From NCBI GenBank assembly GCA_945897755.1, contig CAMDGH010000019.1, positions 1 through 37,360 of the forward strand: DNA of 37,360 bases. Direction: 5' to 3'. A program made the position numbers and the translations under genes. Shown here piece after piece: positions 9,225 to 17,317 of the stretch (the first letter of the stretch is position 1; the number at the start of each line of letters is the position of its first letter). The notes under the pieces are model-generated. The model searched no databases, was not told where the DNA came from, and was given only the letters and a program-made list of their open reading frames with translations. The stretch is from Chryseobacterium gleum (GTDB lineage Bacteria > Bacteroidota > Bacteroidia > Flavobacteriales_D > Crocinitomicaceae).

Positions 9225-9571
9225 AAAAAAAGTCAGTAAATTATGTGTGTTTTAAGACTGTAAAAATACATAATTTAAAAACAGTAAAAAAATACGCATC
9301 TTATTTTATAATAATTATTTAATAATCATAACTTTAGATACATCTAACTAAAGTATAAATTAGCTTTAAAAATCAGTTTGTTATGCAATTTACATTCTTT
9401 TGAATTTACTTAATTATATAATTTAACTTATAGTAATTAAAGTATTGCTTAACAAGTATTTAAAGATGTTTTATTTCCTTTTTCTTGTTTAGGGGATTAG
9501 CTAAAAAGAATTCTTGCTAATTACATAGGATTACTTATATTTAGTGATTAAATCTAACAAACTATAAAAAA
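9225..9571. other. AT-rich divergent intergenic region
   Basis: About 347 bases between the divergent LRR kinase and secreted hydrolase. It is extremely AT-rich, with no open frame of note, tRNA or strong hairpin. It probably carries both promoters; only the hydrolase-side one can be proposed. A loose direct repeat (CTGTAAAAATACAT / CAGTAAAAAAATACGCAT) lies at about 9258-9300. Confidence 0.6.
9514..9543 (+). promoter_or_regulatory. Candidate Bacteroidota promoter for the secreted hydrolase
   Basis: TTG at 9514-9516, 19 bases, then TATATTTA at 9536-9543, close to the TTTG/TAnnTTTG consensus (last base A instead of G). It lies 28 bases before the ATG at 9572. Confidence 0.35.
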
Positions 9572-11014
9572 ATGATTCGAGGGCTTTCTGCTATAGTGAT
9601 TACCTTTGGCTTTGTTTTAACCCTAAAAGCCCAAGACTTAGTTCATGATACTGCTTTTTCAAGGCCTGATTTTGCTAAAGTAGGCGGCTTGGTGTCCTAT
9701 TTTTTTTGGGAGGAGGATTCATCCCATATGATTAAGCGTAAGGGAATCGCAAAACCTTTTCTTCAAAATTACAACATTCAATTTAACGACACAAATCAAC
9801 TTACAGGTTCGCTATCTTTGACAAACTTAAAAAAATCAATCGCATCTGTAGCTCACGAACTACCTATCTCTAAGCATACGTTTTCTTTATCAATTCATGA
9901 TTCTTCATCATCTAAGCATATTAAATTTCGCTTAAAACGAACCTTAGCTGATGTTGTTTCCGTAATTTGTTATCGAAAGTATGCTGGTGTTTGGAGATCT
10001 GAATCACTTAAAAAGGTTCTTTATTTTAATATATATAAAAATGGGAGTTCAGTTTTTTCACACTCATCTGATTCGGTCTATTTAAATATACATGATAAAG
10101 GTTTTTCGGTGAGAAATGTGCATCACGTTTTTTCATATTTAAACGACACCAATAATGTAATTGATCAGCGTGTTTTTTCTTATACTGGAGAAGACGTTAC
10201 AATGCAATTTGGCAGCCATCTTAAACCTTCTCCAAAGCGCATCATGTTATTCGTTAATGGATATAGGGGGATTAAAGCTGAACGAGACGAAACAGATCAC
10301 CTCATCACTTTAAAAGACCGATATCATTATTGGTATAAAATTGACAATCGGTTTATAACTATTTTAAAACCAAATAGTTATTTTTACATTGATGCGAGCA
10401 TGAGCTTAAATACTACAACGCATCGATCATCATTTAATATAGCGATAAGCTTTCTCCGGTCTCGATTTATTTTAAACAAAAAAAAAGCGCATGATCGTTT
10501 CACATCATTAAACACAGAATCTAATGCTTCTGGTTTTGCTTATCGAAAAAAACAAGGCGCGATTGGCGCTCAAGTATTATTGGCGACCTTATGCAATATG
10601 GCTTTATGTGAAGGGGTAATGGATACGATTGATTTCGCAAGCCATAGTATGGGATATGCATACTCGCTTGGGATGATCGAAGCATTGAAAGGGAAAGTCG
10701 TTTTTGGAAAGATGTATATACTAGCTCCTGAGAATGCTTGTTCTGATGGATTTGACTGGTCGTTATTTGAAGAGGTGTGGCAATATGGTAGTAATTTAGA
10801 CCAAGCTAAACCAGATGCATTGTGGGAGCAAGACGGAATAGCTCCTCAATGTCAGGTTAAAGGATTAGAGAATGATCTTTTAAAGCATCGGGGCAGGGCT
10901 TTTATACCTGCTGATTGGAAAAAAAAGAATTTTATTGATAGTCACATGTTGGATAATTTTGATTGGATTTTTCAATGTATCAAGAAAGGGGAACCAGGAT
11001 ATATTGGCAGGTAA
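9572..11014 (+). CDS. Secreted alpha/beta-hydrolase-like protein, unknown substrate
   Basis: 480 residues with a Sec signal peptide (MIRGLSAIVITFGFVLTLKA, cut before Q). Residues about 21-210 are beta-rich and not recognised. From about 220 the protein resembles an alpha/beta hydrolase: a hydrophobic strand with oxyanion-hole-like loop (IMLFVNGYRG) and a nucleophile elbow ASHSMGYAYSLG, with Ser359 as likely nucleophile (SHSMG instead of GxSxG). A catalytic Asp and His probably lie in the last 100 residues (candidates HMLDNFDWIF and LAPENACSDG) but I cannot fix them. There is no T9SS sorting domain, so it is probably periplasmic. It stands alone, divergent from the LRR kinase. Lipase-like or esterase activity is inference. 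Confidence 0.6.
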   Translation: MIRGLSAIVITFGFVLTLKAQDLVHDTAFSRPDFAKVGGLVSYFFWEEDSSHMIKRKGIAKPFLQNYNIQFNDTNQLTGSLSLTNLKKSIASVAHELPISKHTFSLSIHDSSSSKHIKFRLKRTLADVVSVICYRKYAGVWRSESLKKVLYFNIYKNGSSVFSHSSDSVYLNIHDKGFSVRNVHHVFSYLNDTNNVIDQRVFSYTGEDVTMQFGSHLKPSPKRIMLFVNGYRGIKAERDETDHLITLKDRYHYWYKIDNRFITILKPNSYFYIDASMSLNTTTHRSSFNIAISFLRSRFILNKKKAHDRFTSLNTESNASGFAYRKKQGAIGAQVLLATLCNMALCEGVMDTIDFASHSMGYAYSLGMIEALKGKVVFGKMYILAPENACSDGFDWSLFEEVWQYGSNLDQAKPDALWEQDGIAPQCQVKGLENDLLKHRGRAFIPADWKKKNFIDSHMLDNFDWIFQCIKKGEPGYIGR

Positions 11015-11171
11015 GGCATATTTACAACGAAGGGCTTAACATTGCTATTAAAAACAACAGGATTAAAAGTTAAAAAAGCTTACCCCCCCTTCTTTCACTC
11101 GGCCTAAAATAATTTAAAGTATCATTTGACGATTAATAATGTAGAAAGAATAAAAATCTCCTAGCTAAAAT

Positions 11172-11690
11172 TTAAATTATAATATTTGTTTCTTGTTGTT
11201 TTAGCGCATTAATAAATTGAGTTAATTCGCCTTGTTTTTGTGAACCAATAAATATTTTTCTTCCATCTTTAAGAATCAACTGAAGCCCAAAACCACCGCT
11301 AACATTATAAGCACGATTATTTTTCCTCCCTTTATAACCCCATCCTCCATATTCTGACAATGGATCACATGACCTAACTTCATAATGATCTATTTCCGTC
11401 CATTCTACCTTCAATGTTTTGAGAACAAACGGAGGGAATCTAACACTTACGCCTTCTTCATTAATAAAAGTGATTAATTTCATCGTTAGCGTGAGGTACG
11501 TTATAAATAGTGTAAATAAAATAATCACCCACGATCTTCCTTGCTTAAAAATTGATGATAAAATAGATTGGTGATGCAGTTTCGCAAATTCAACCATCGG
11601 AGAAAAAATAGTGTATAGTGATAAAACAGTAATAGGTAAGGTAATTAAAACGATATATGTAAATCGTTGCTTTTCTCTAAATACATTCAC
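11172..11690 (-). CDS. Small membrane protein, DUF6141-like
   Basis: 172 residues: two N-terminal transmembrane segments (about 10-32 and 50-72) followed by a C-terminal beta-rich domain (about 78-165) of PH-like character. The stretch SEYGGWGYKGRKNNRAYNV, followed by GLQLILKDGRKIFIGSQKQ, resembles the DUF6141 family as I remember it; I cannot confirm this by search. Topology suggests the soluble domain is cytoplasmic. Role unknown. It lies 47 bases downstream of truC on the same strand and may be co-transcribed, and converges with the secreted hydrolase. Confidence 0.6.
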   Translation of the reverse strand: MNVFREKQRFTYIVLITLPITVLSLYTIFSPMVEFAKLHHQSILSSIFKQGRSWVIILFTLFITYLTLTMKLITFINEEGVSVRFPPFVLKTLKVEWTEIDHYEVRSCDPLSEYGGWGYKGRKNNRAYNVSGGFGLQLILKDGRKIFIGSQKQGELTQFINALKQQETNIII

Positions 11691-11737
11691 TCCGATTATA
11701 ATTTAAATGAGTTCAAATTTAACAAAAAAAACCACCT

Positions 11738-12424
11738 CTAAAAAACACTACTGAACGATTCCTGTTCTAAAAAATAAGCCCAAAATTGAGGTGCAGGAAC
11801 ATTAATCGTTATTTGTTCTTTCGTAAAAGGATGTTTAAATGAAAGATGATGTGCATGAAGAAACAATGTGTCAATTCCAAAATGATTAATAAACATGTGA
11901 TTATGATGCCTATTTCCGTGTTTAGGATCTCCAATAATAGGATGACTCATTTTGTTAGCATGAATGCGAAGCTGGTGCATTCTTCCTGTTGAAGGGGTAA
12001 ATTCGACAATGCTATAACGAGAACTTGGATAAGGATCTACCGGTATAGGAAGAACGATGTGTTTTACCAATTTAAAATGGGTGAAAGCATCCTTATAAGT
12101 TCCGCGATCATTTTTCACAGGAGTATCAATTGAACCTTCTAAAGGGGTGTGACCTCTCAGGAGAGCAATGTATTTTTTAATTATTTCGTTTGTTTGAAAT
12201 AAGTGTTGAAAGACAGCAACATTTTCTTTTTTTTTTGCACACATGATGAGCCCCGATGTTTTACGATCTAACCGATGCAGAGGGTATACTTTAGAATGCA
12301 TTTTCTCCACTTGTTCAACCAGGGAATCCTCCTTAATATTTCTTGCGTAATGAGAATGATGGACAAGTAAATTCGAATCTTTATTAATTATCAGTAAATA
12401 AGCGTCTTCATAAACGATTTGCAT
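11738..12424 (-). CDS. truC: tRNA pseudouridine(65) synthase TruC-like (RluA family)
   Basis: RluA-family pseudouridine synthase. The catalytic motif YPLHRLDRKTSGLIMCAKK contains the conserved HRLDxxTSG aspartate. TGRMHQLRIHANKMSHPIIG and GDPKHGNRHHN...NHFGIDTLFLHA match the blocks of E. coli TruC (HPIIGDSKHGD...HFGLQRLMLHA), which modifies U65 of tRNA(Ile) and tRNA(Asp); hence TruC rather than RluA, RluC or RluD. There is no N-terminal S4 domain, as expected for TruC. The frame is open from an ATG at 12445, but I prefer the ATG at 12424 (MQIVYEDAYLLIINK), the usual N-terminus. Confidence 0.82.
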   Translation of the reverse strand: MQIVYEDAYLLIINKDSNLLVHHSHYARNIKEDSLVEQVEKMHSKVYPLHRLDRKTSGLIMCAKKKENVAVFQHLFQTNEIIKKYIALLRGHTPLEGSIDTPVKNDRGTYKDAFTHFKLVKHIVLPIPVDPYPSSRYSIVEFTPSTGRMHQLRIHANKMSHPIIGDPKHGNRHHNHMFINHFGIDTLFLHAHHLSFKHPFTKEQITINVPAPQFWAYFLEQESFSSVF

Positions 12425-12523
12425 CTTATAAAATTTGAAGAACAAAGAACGTTATAAATTTCAACATGTCAATTCTAAGCTATTTCTACTGATTTATGTT
12501 AAATATTTTTTAATTTTACGTTA

Positions 12524-14392
12524 ATGATTTCTTTAAAAAAGACATTAATAGACATTTTAAAACTTCTTTTCTTTTGGATTTTATTATTCGATTTTGGAAG
12601 AGTGTTATTTACTATTCATAATATAGGTAAATTTACTGAGGTCAGTTTTAGTGAATGGATACTTGTTTTTGTCTTTTCATTTCGTCTAGATTTAGCAACT
12701 GCTGCAGCGTTAAGTGCTCCATTACTCCTGGTTATGGCGATCAATTTTATCGTCTCCGGAAAATGGTCAAAACCCACTTTCTTATCCCTTCTCGGATTAG
12801 AAGTAGCTATTTTCAGCTTGATTCATTGCGGAGAAATAAATGCGTATACCGAATGGAATCATAAATTGACAACACGTGTATTTATGCATTTAGCAAATCC
12901 TGATGAAGTCTTTAAAACTGCTGGTTATGGCATGATTTTTTGGTTTATTTTTTACGTGCTCATAGAATGCACGGCAGCTTTTTTCCTAATCCGTATTCTT
13001 TTTATGGGCGAACGCTTAAAAAACGATATGACATTAGTGAAACGTATTTTCACAGGAGTGCTATTATGCCTCGTTGTTTTAGCTCAATTTTTTTTAATGC
13101 TTCGTGGTGGAATTCAACAAATTCCTTTAAATATTGATTCTGCGTACTATTCACGAAATCATCTCGTGAATGACTTATCCGTTAATTCACTTTATTTTTT
13201 CGGAAAAAGCTACCTGCTATATAACCGATCTGAAATAGATGAATTCATGCCAAAAATAGATACAGAGGAGGCTGAATCAATTGTTTCAGAAATGTACAAT
13301 TACCCTAAAAAGCATACTAATTATATTTTCAAAAATAAAAAACCAAATATTGTATTTGTCGTTTTAGAAGGATGGTCCTCTAATGCAATCGGTTGTTTAA
13401 GTGAAACTAAAAATAGTACGCCTAGCTTCGATAAACTAGCTTCTGAAGGACTTTTGTTTACTTCTATTTATGCTTGTGCTAGTACTTCTGAAATTGGAAA
13501 TTCAAGTATTTTTAGTGGTTATCCTGCTTTGCCAGAGATATCAATTTCTAAGCATCCAGAAAAACACAGAAAGATTCACACAATAAATCAAGTATTGAAG
13601 GGGTATTCGTCTAATTATCTTTTTAGTGGTGATTTAAAGTATGGTAATATTGGAGGGTATTTTATGGATCATGGCTTTGACCACGTATTAGATGAAGCAA
13701 TTTTCCCATCGCATTTGCCTCGAGGCATATTAAATTATTATGACAAAGATTTATACGACTTGTTTCTGAAGAAAATAAACAAGACAAAACAACCCTTTTT
13801 ACATTGTGCTTTTACCGGAAGTACGCATGCACCTTTTGATCAACCGAAACTAAATAAACCTTTATTTACAGGTGAAGAGTGTGATTATATGAATTCATTA
13901 GCTTATTCAGATCATTGTTTAGGTTCATTTATAGAAAACTGTAAAAAACAATCCTGGTTTAAAAATACAATTTTTGTTTTTGTTGCAGATCATGGTCACC
14001 CAAGCCCAGGACTGCCTAATCCGAGCGCGAATATTTTTTTTAGAATTCCTTTTTTGATTTGGGGGGCTCCATTAAAAGACGCATTTAAAGGAAATAGGTA
14101 TGGTAAAATTGGTTCACAAGCAGACATTGCAGCAACATTAATGTACCAGCTAGATAAAGATATTACAAAATTTCCTTGGAGTAAGGACTTACTGAATCCT
14201 AAATCACCCGAATTTGCATTACACTCAATTATCAGAGGTTATGGATGGGTATCTGACAAAGGGAATATGATCTATCAAATGGACACCAAATCTCAGCTAG
14301 AAAATACTTATTCGCCTAAGGATAGAGAGCCAGAATTAAAAAAATGCAATGCTTTTTTAACCCAGTTTTACAAAGAATTTAAATCACTCTAA
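12524..14392 (+). CDS. LTA synthase/MdoB-family membrane phosphotransferase (sulfatase fold)
   Basis: 622 residues. The N-terminal 210 carry about five transmembrane helices; a large extracytoplasmic sulfatase-fold domain follows (about 270-580). Visible family blocks: PNIVFVVLEGWSS with metal ligand Glu282; the nucleophile region ASTSEIGNSSIFSGYPALPE; FTGSTHAPFD; and FVADHGHP with the Asp-His metal pair at about 489-490. Relatives transfer phosphoglycerol or phosphoethanolamine head groups to envelope glycans or lipids. In Bacteroidota members I recall, the nucleophile site reads R-T-D-R/K-G; here it is T321-S322-E-I-G, so the nucleophile would be Ser322 or Thr321. It stands alone and shares a terminator hairpin with the convergent PLP gene. 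Confidence 0.82.
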   Translation: MISLKKTLIDILKLLFFWILLFDFGRVLFTIHNIGKFTEVSFSEWILVFVFSFRLDLATAAALSAPLLLVMAINFIVSGKWSKPTFLSLLGLEVAIFSLIHCGEINAYTEWNHKLTTRVFMHLANPDEVFKTAGYGMIFWFIFYVLIECTAAFFLIRILFMGERLKNDMTLVKRIFTGVLLCLVVLAQFFLMLRGGIQQIPLNIDSAYYSRNHLVNDLSVNSLYFFGKSYLLYNRSEIDEFMPKIDTEEAESIVSEMYNYPKKHTNYIFKNKKPNIVFVVLEGWSSNAIGCLSETKNSTPSFDKLASEGLLFTSIYACASTSEIGNSSIFSGYPALPEISISKHPEKHRKIHTINQVLKGYSSNYLFSGDLKYGNIGGYFMDHGFDHVLDEAIFPSHLPRGILNYYDKDLYDLFLKKINKTKQPFLHCAFTGSTHAPFDQPKLNKPLFTGEECDYMNSLAYSDHCLGSFIENCKKQSWFKNTIFVFVADHGHPSPGLPNPSANIFFRIPFLIWGAPLKDAFKGNRYGKIGSQADIAATLMYQLDKDITKFPWSKDLLNPKSPEFALHSIIRGYGWVSDKGNMIYQMDTKSQLENTYSPKDREPELKKCNAFLTQFYKEFKSL

Positions 14393-14412
14393 AAGAATTA
14401 AACAGTAAACAT

Positions 14413-14462
14413 AAAAACACTAAATCTTTTTTTTAGAATTGGAATTTATTTTTAGTGTTTTT
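14413..14462. terminator. Bidirectional terminator between phosphotransferase and PLP enzyme
   Basis: AAAAACACTAAA (14413-14424) and its perfect complement TTTAGTGTTTTT (14451-14462) form a 12-bp stem around a 26-base loop. The A-rich left and T-rich right arms would let it act in both directions. The right arm overlaps the stop codon of the minus-strand gene. Confidence 0.6.
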
Positions 14463-15570
14463 AAAAGCGCTCAATCACCCTTCCCTCATGAGTAAAATAC
14501 CTCCCCATTGCATGACCCGTCATACATGAGTGCACAGGAAGAATATAGATGATATCTCCAAGTACATATTGATTTATTCGCTCAGAAGGCACTGTAACAA
14601 TTCCGTGTTCCTGAGATAAACTTGAAACGAACATATCCAATATTGGTTCCCCCCATATTTTACCCCTTTCACTTAGTGAATTAGAGCTAGGATTTTCTAC
14701 TACAAGCCCCCAAACAATACCTTTTCCTAGGAATTCTAAACGGTCTTTCGCAAAATGGATACCTCCACCATATACGACTATTTCATTTTTTTCAGGATGA
14801 ATAGCAACGATTGGGCAAGCCATCGCGAGCGCTATTTGATCAATTGTATTTGAACTGATTACATATTGGGTAAGGTCGTAAAAAACAAAGTTTCCTGGTC
14901 GAATTTCATCAATTCCCTTAAAATCATGCGAAACACTACAACTGGGAGTATCACCTAACGAAATTATAAGCTGAGGAAAATCCTTAACAAAATGGTTTTT
15001 GAGCTTATTCATTAAATCCCTTGACTCCTGATCAACTTGCCTTATCGCTTCATTACTCTTACATTTATAAGTATGACCAGCATGTCCAAGAAAGCCTTTA
15101 AATTTAAGTTTAGTTGATTTAGTAGCAGCTAGATTAATTTCCTCCATTAATTCAAATGAATCAGGGTTAAGGCCTGTCCGATGATAACCAACATCAATTT
15201 TCAAGAAATAATGAATATTACTCCTTAAATTTTTAGCTAAAAAATCAACGGTATCAATAGATTCGATAATGAGATTTAATTGAATTTTGGCAGCCAGTGC
15301 ATTAATTGTGTCAATTTCTAAAACATTAACCGGAAACGCAACCGTGATATCATTCCATTCAGATGCAAAATACTCAGCCATTTCAAGTGAAGAAACAGTA
15401 ATTTTAGTGACCCCTTCATTCTTAAACCAAGATCCAATTTCTAAGGATTGATGTGTTTTAAAATGTGGACGAAAAATACAATTGTTTTCCCTTGCTTTCT
15501 CCGCCATTAAATGAATATTGAGCTTACATCGGTATTCATCTATAAAAAGAGTAGGCTTTTGGATTTTCAT
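14461..15570 (-). CDS. D-threonine aldolase / D-serine dehydratase-like PLP enzyme (fold type III)
   Basis: 369 residues of the DSD1/alanine-racemase-like family. The N-terminal TIM-barrel carries the PLP-binding lysine in RPHFKTHQS (Lys38), and KIDVGYHRTG and GFLGHAGHTYKC are further conserved blocks. The C-terminal domain has the metal-binding motif PVHSCMTGHAM, where family members use a His and a Cys to hold a divalent ion. Such enzymes cleave D-threonine to glycine and acetaldehyde or dehydrate D-serine; which applies here cannot be told. No signal peptide, so cytoplasmic. It is divergent from the GNAT-nitrilase gene (177 bases), which may share regulation. Confidence 0.82.
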   Translation of the reverse strand: MKIQKPTLFIDEYRCKLNIHLMAEKARENNCIFRPHFKTHQSLEIGSWFKNEGVTKITVSSLEMAEYFASEWNDITVAFPVNVLEIDTINALAAKIQLNLIIESIDTVDFLAKNLRSNIHYFLKIDVGYHRTGLNPDSFELMEEINLAATKSTKLKFKGFLGHAGHTYKCKSNEAIRQVDQESRDLMNKLKNHFVKDFPQLIISLGDTPSCSVSHDFKGIDEIRPGNFVFYDLTQYVISSNTIDQIALAMACPIVAIHPEKNEIVVYGGGIHFAKDRLEFLGKGIVWGLVVENPSSNSLSERGKIWGEPILDMFVSSLSQEHGIVTVPSERINQYVLGDIIYILPVHSCMTGHAMGRYFTHEGRVIERF

Positions 15571-15725
15571 ATGTATGTGAATTTAATTTTAAGTAAAAAA
15601 AAACAAAAAGTTCTCCACTACCCTATTTGTAATTAATTGTTAACCGTGTATTAATTAAACGCGCTAAATGGTTTAACAATATATTAATTTAATAGTGTGC
15701 CTTTACAACAAAGTTAAAATTAATT

Positions 15726-15733
15726 TAGTTTTG
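15726..15733 (+). promoter_or_regulatory. Candidate -7 promoter element for the GNAT-nitrilase gene
   Basis: TAGTTTTG matches TAnnTTTG exactly and lies 14 bases before the ATG at 15748, implying a leader of under 10 bases. A TTTA 20 bases upstream (15702-15705) is a poor -33 element. Confidence 0.35.
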
Positions 15734-15747
15734 ATTTTTAAATAATT

Positions 15748-17277
15748 ATGAAAAAAAAAACAATAAATAAAATTGAGATAAGACACCTTTTGCTAAGCGA
15801 TTATGAATCGTTAAAAGACGCCATGATTAGCTCGTACGAAGATATGGAGAATTCATATTGGAAGGAGAAACACATAAAATCACTTATAACTATTTTTCCA
15901 GAGGGTCAATTTGTTGTTTTAGTTGATGGATTGGTGGTAGGTTGTGCGCTATCTATTATCTTAGCGAATGAAAAAGCAGAGGGAAATCATACTTATTTAG
16001 AAATCACTAATAATTACACTTTTACAACACACACTGATTTAGGAAATACCTTATACGGTATTGATGTGTTTATTTCACCTAATTTTAGGGGGCTAAGACT
16101 TGGACGAAGATTATACGATGTTCGAAAGGAACTGTGTGAAAAATTAAATCTTAAAGGGATCATTTTTGGGGGTCGTATTCCAAATTACAGTTCTTATTCA
16201 GCTAAATTAAGTCCGAGAGAATACATTGATAAAGTCCGATTAAAAGAAATTTTTGACCCCGTTTTAACCTTTCAATTAAGCAATGATTTTCATGTTTTAA
16301 AACTAATGACAGGTTATCTCGCTAACGATAAAAAATCGAAGGAATATGCTACATTATTAGCCTGGAATAACATTTATTATCGAAGTGAAGAACACATGTT
16401 TTCCAGCATAAAAAAAACTGTGCGCTTAGGACTTGTTCAATGGCAAATGCGCCAAATGAATCATATTTCAGTTCTTTTTGAACAAATGGAATATTTTGTG
16501 GATGCTGTATCTGATTACAGTTGTGATTTTTGTTTATTTCCAGAGTTTTTTAATGCCCCATTAATGGCGAAATACAATACGCTTCCAGAATCAGAAGCAA
16601 TTAGAGAACTTGCAAAGTATACGGAGGAAATTAAACTTAAATTTCAAGAATTTGCTATTTCCTACAACATAAATATCATTACTGGAAGCATGCCCTTATT
16701 AGAGGATAATCATTTGTTTAATGTCGGTTATCTATGTAGAAGAGACGGTTCTATTGAAGAATTTAGAAAAATTCACATTACCCCGAGTGAATCAAATGCC
16801 TGGGGTATGATAGGCGGTAATGAGTTAAACATATTTGAAACAGACTGCGGAAAAATTGGGATTTTAATTTGTTACGACTCCGAATTCCCTGAATTAAGTC
16901 GTTTATTAGCTGACCAAGGAATGAAAATACTCTTTGTTCCTTTTCTTACCGACACACAAAATGGATTTCATCGCGTGAAACGTTGCGCTCAAGCTAGAGC
17001 CATCGAAAATGAGTGTTACGTAGCTATAGCTGGAAGTGTTGGGAATTTACCTAAAGTAAGTAACATGGATATTCAATTTGCTCAATCGGCAGTGTATACT
17101 CCATGTGATTTTGCTTTTCCAACAAACGGAATTAAAGCTGAGGCAACGCCAAATACGGAAATGATTCTGATTTGTGATGTTGATTTAGAGTTATTACACG
17201 AATTACACAACTACGGAAGTGTCACAAACTTAAAAGATCGAAGAAAAGACCTTTATCGTTTAGAAAAAATAGAGTAA
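15748..17277 (+). CDS. Bifunctional GNAT acetyltransferase / carbon-nitrogen hydrolase fusion
   Basis: 509 residues, two enzymes in one chain. Residues about 8-190 are a GNAT N-acetyltransferase: IDVFISPNFRGLRLGRRLYD is the acetyl-CoA-binding R/Q-x-x-G-x-G/A region. Residues about 222-505 are a nitrilase-superfamily hydrolase with the complete Glu-Lys-Cys triad: Glu266 (CLFPEFF), Lys341 (FRKIHITP) and Cys375 (GILICYDSEFPE). The fusion is a known Bacteroidota and proteobacterial arrangement; substrates are not established, but an amide hydrolase acting with an N-acetyltransferase suggests turnover or repair of a small amine or amide. No signal peptide. Divergent from the PLP enzyme and convergent with the SNF2 gene. 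Confidence 0.88.
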   Translation: MKKKTINKIEIRHLLLSDYESLKDAMISSYEDMENSYWKEKHIKSLITIFPEGQFVVLVDGLVVGCALSIILANEKAEGNHTYLEITNNYTFTTHTDLGNTLYGIDVFISPNFRGLRLGRRLYDVRKELCEKLNLKGIIFGGRIPNYSSYSAKLSPREYIDKVRLKEIFDPVLTFQLSNDFHVLKLMTGYLANDKKSKEYATLLAWNNIYYRSEEHMFSSIKKTVRLGLVQWQMRQMNHISVLFEQMEYFVDAVSDYSCDFCLFPEFFNAPLMAKYNTLPESEAIRELAKYTEEIKLKFQEFAISYNINIITGSMPLLEDNHLFNVGYLCRRDGSIEEFRKIHITPSESNAWGMIGGNELNIFETDCGKIGILICYDSEFPELSRLLADQGMKILFVPFLTDTQNGFHRVKRCAQARAIENECYVAIAGSVGNLPKVSNMDIQFAQSAVYTPCDFAFPTNGIKAEATPNTEMILICDVDLELLHELHNYGSVTNLKDRRKDLYRLEKIE

Positions 17278-17294
17278 GCCATCACTCCTTACTC
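17272..17294. repeat. Short hairpin at the GNAT-nitrilase stop
   Basis: GAGTAAG (17272-17278) and CTTACTC (17288-17294) form a 7-bp stem with a 9-base loop; the left arm contains the TAA stop. No T-run follows, so termination is uncertain. Confidence 0.3.
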
Positions 17295-17317
17295 ATAAGA
17301 AATTTATTTACAATTAC

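Noticed and set aside
15748-17277. GNAT-nitrilase fusion as a novel architecture
   Set aside because: This bifunctional arrangement is already known in several phyla.
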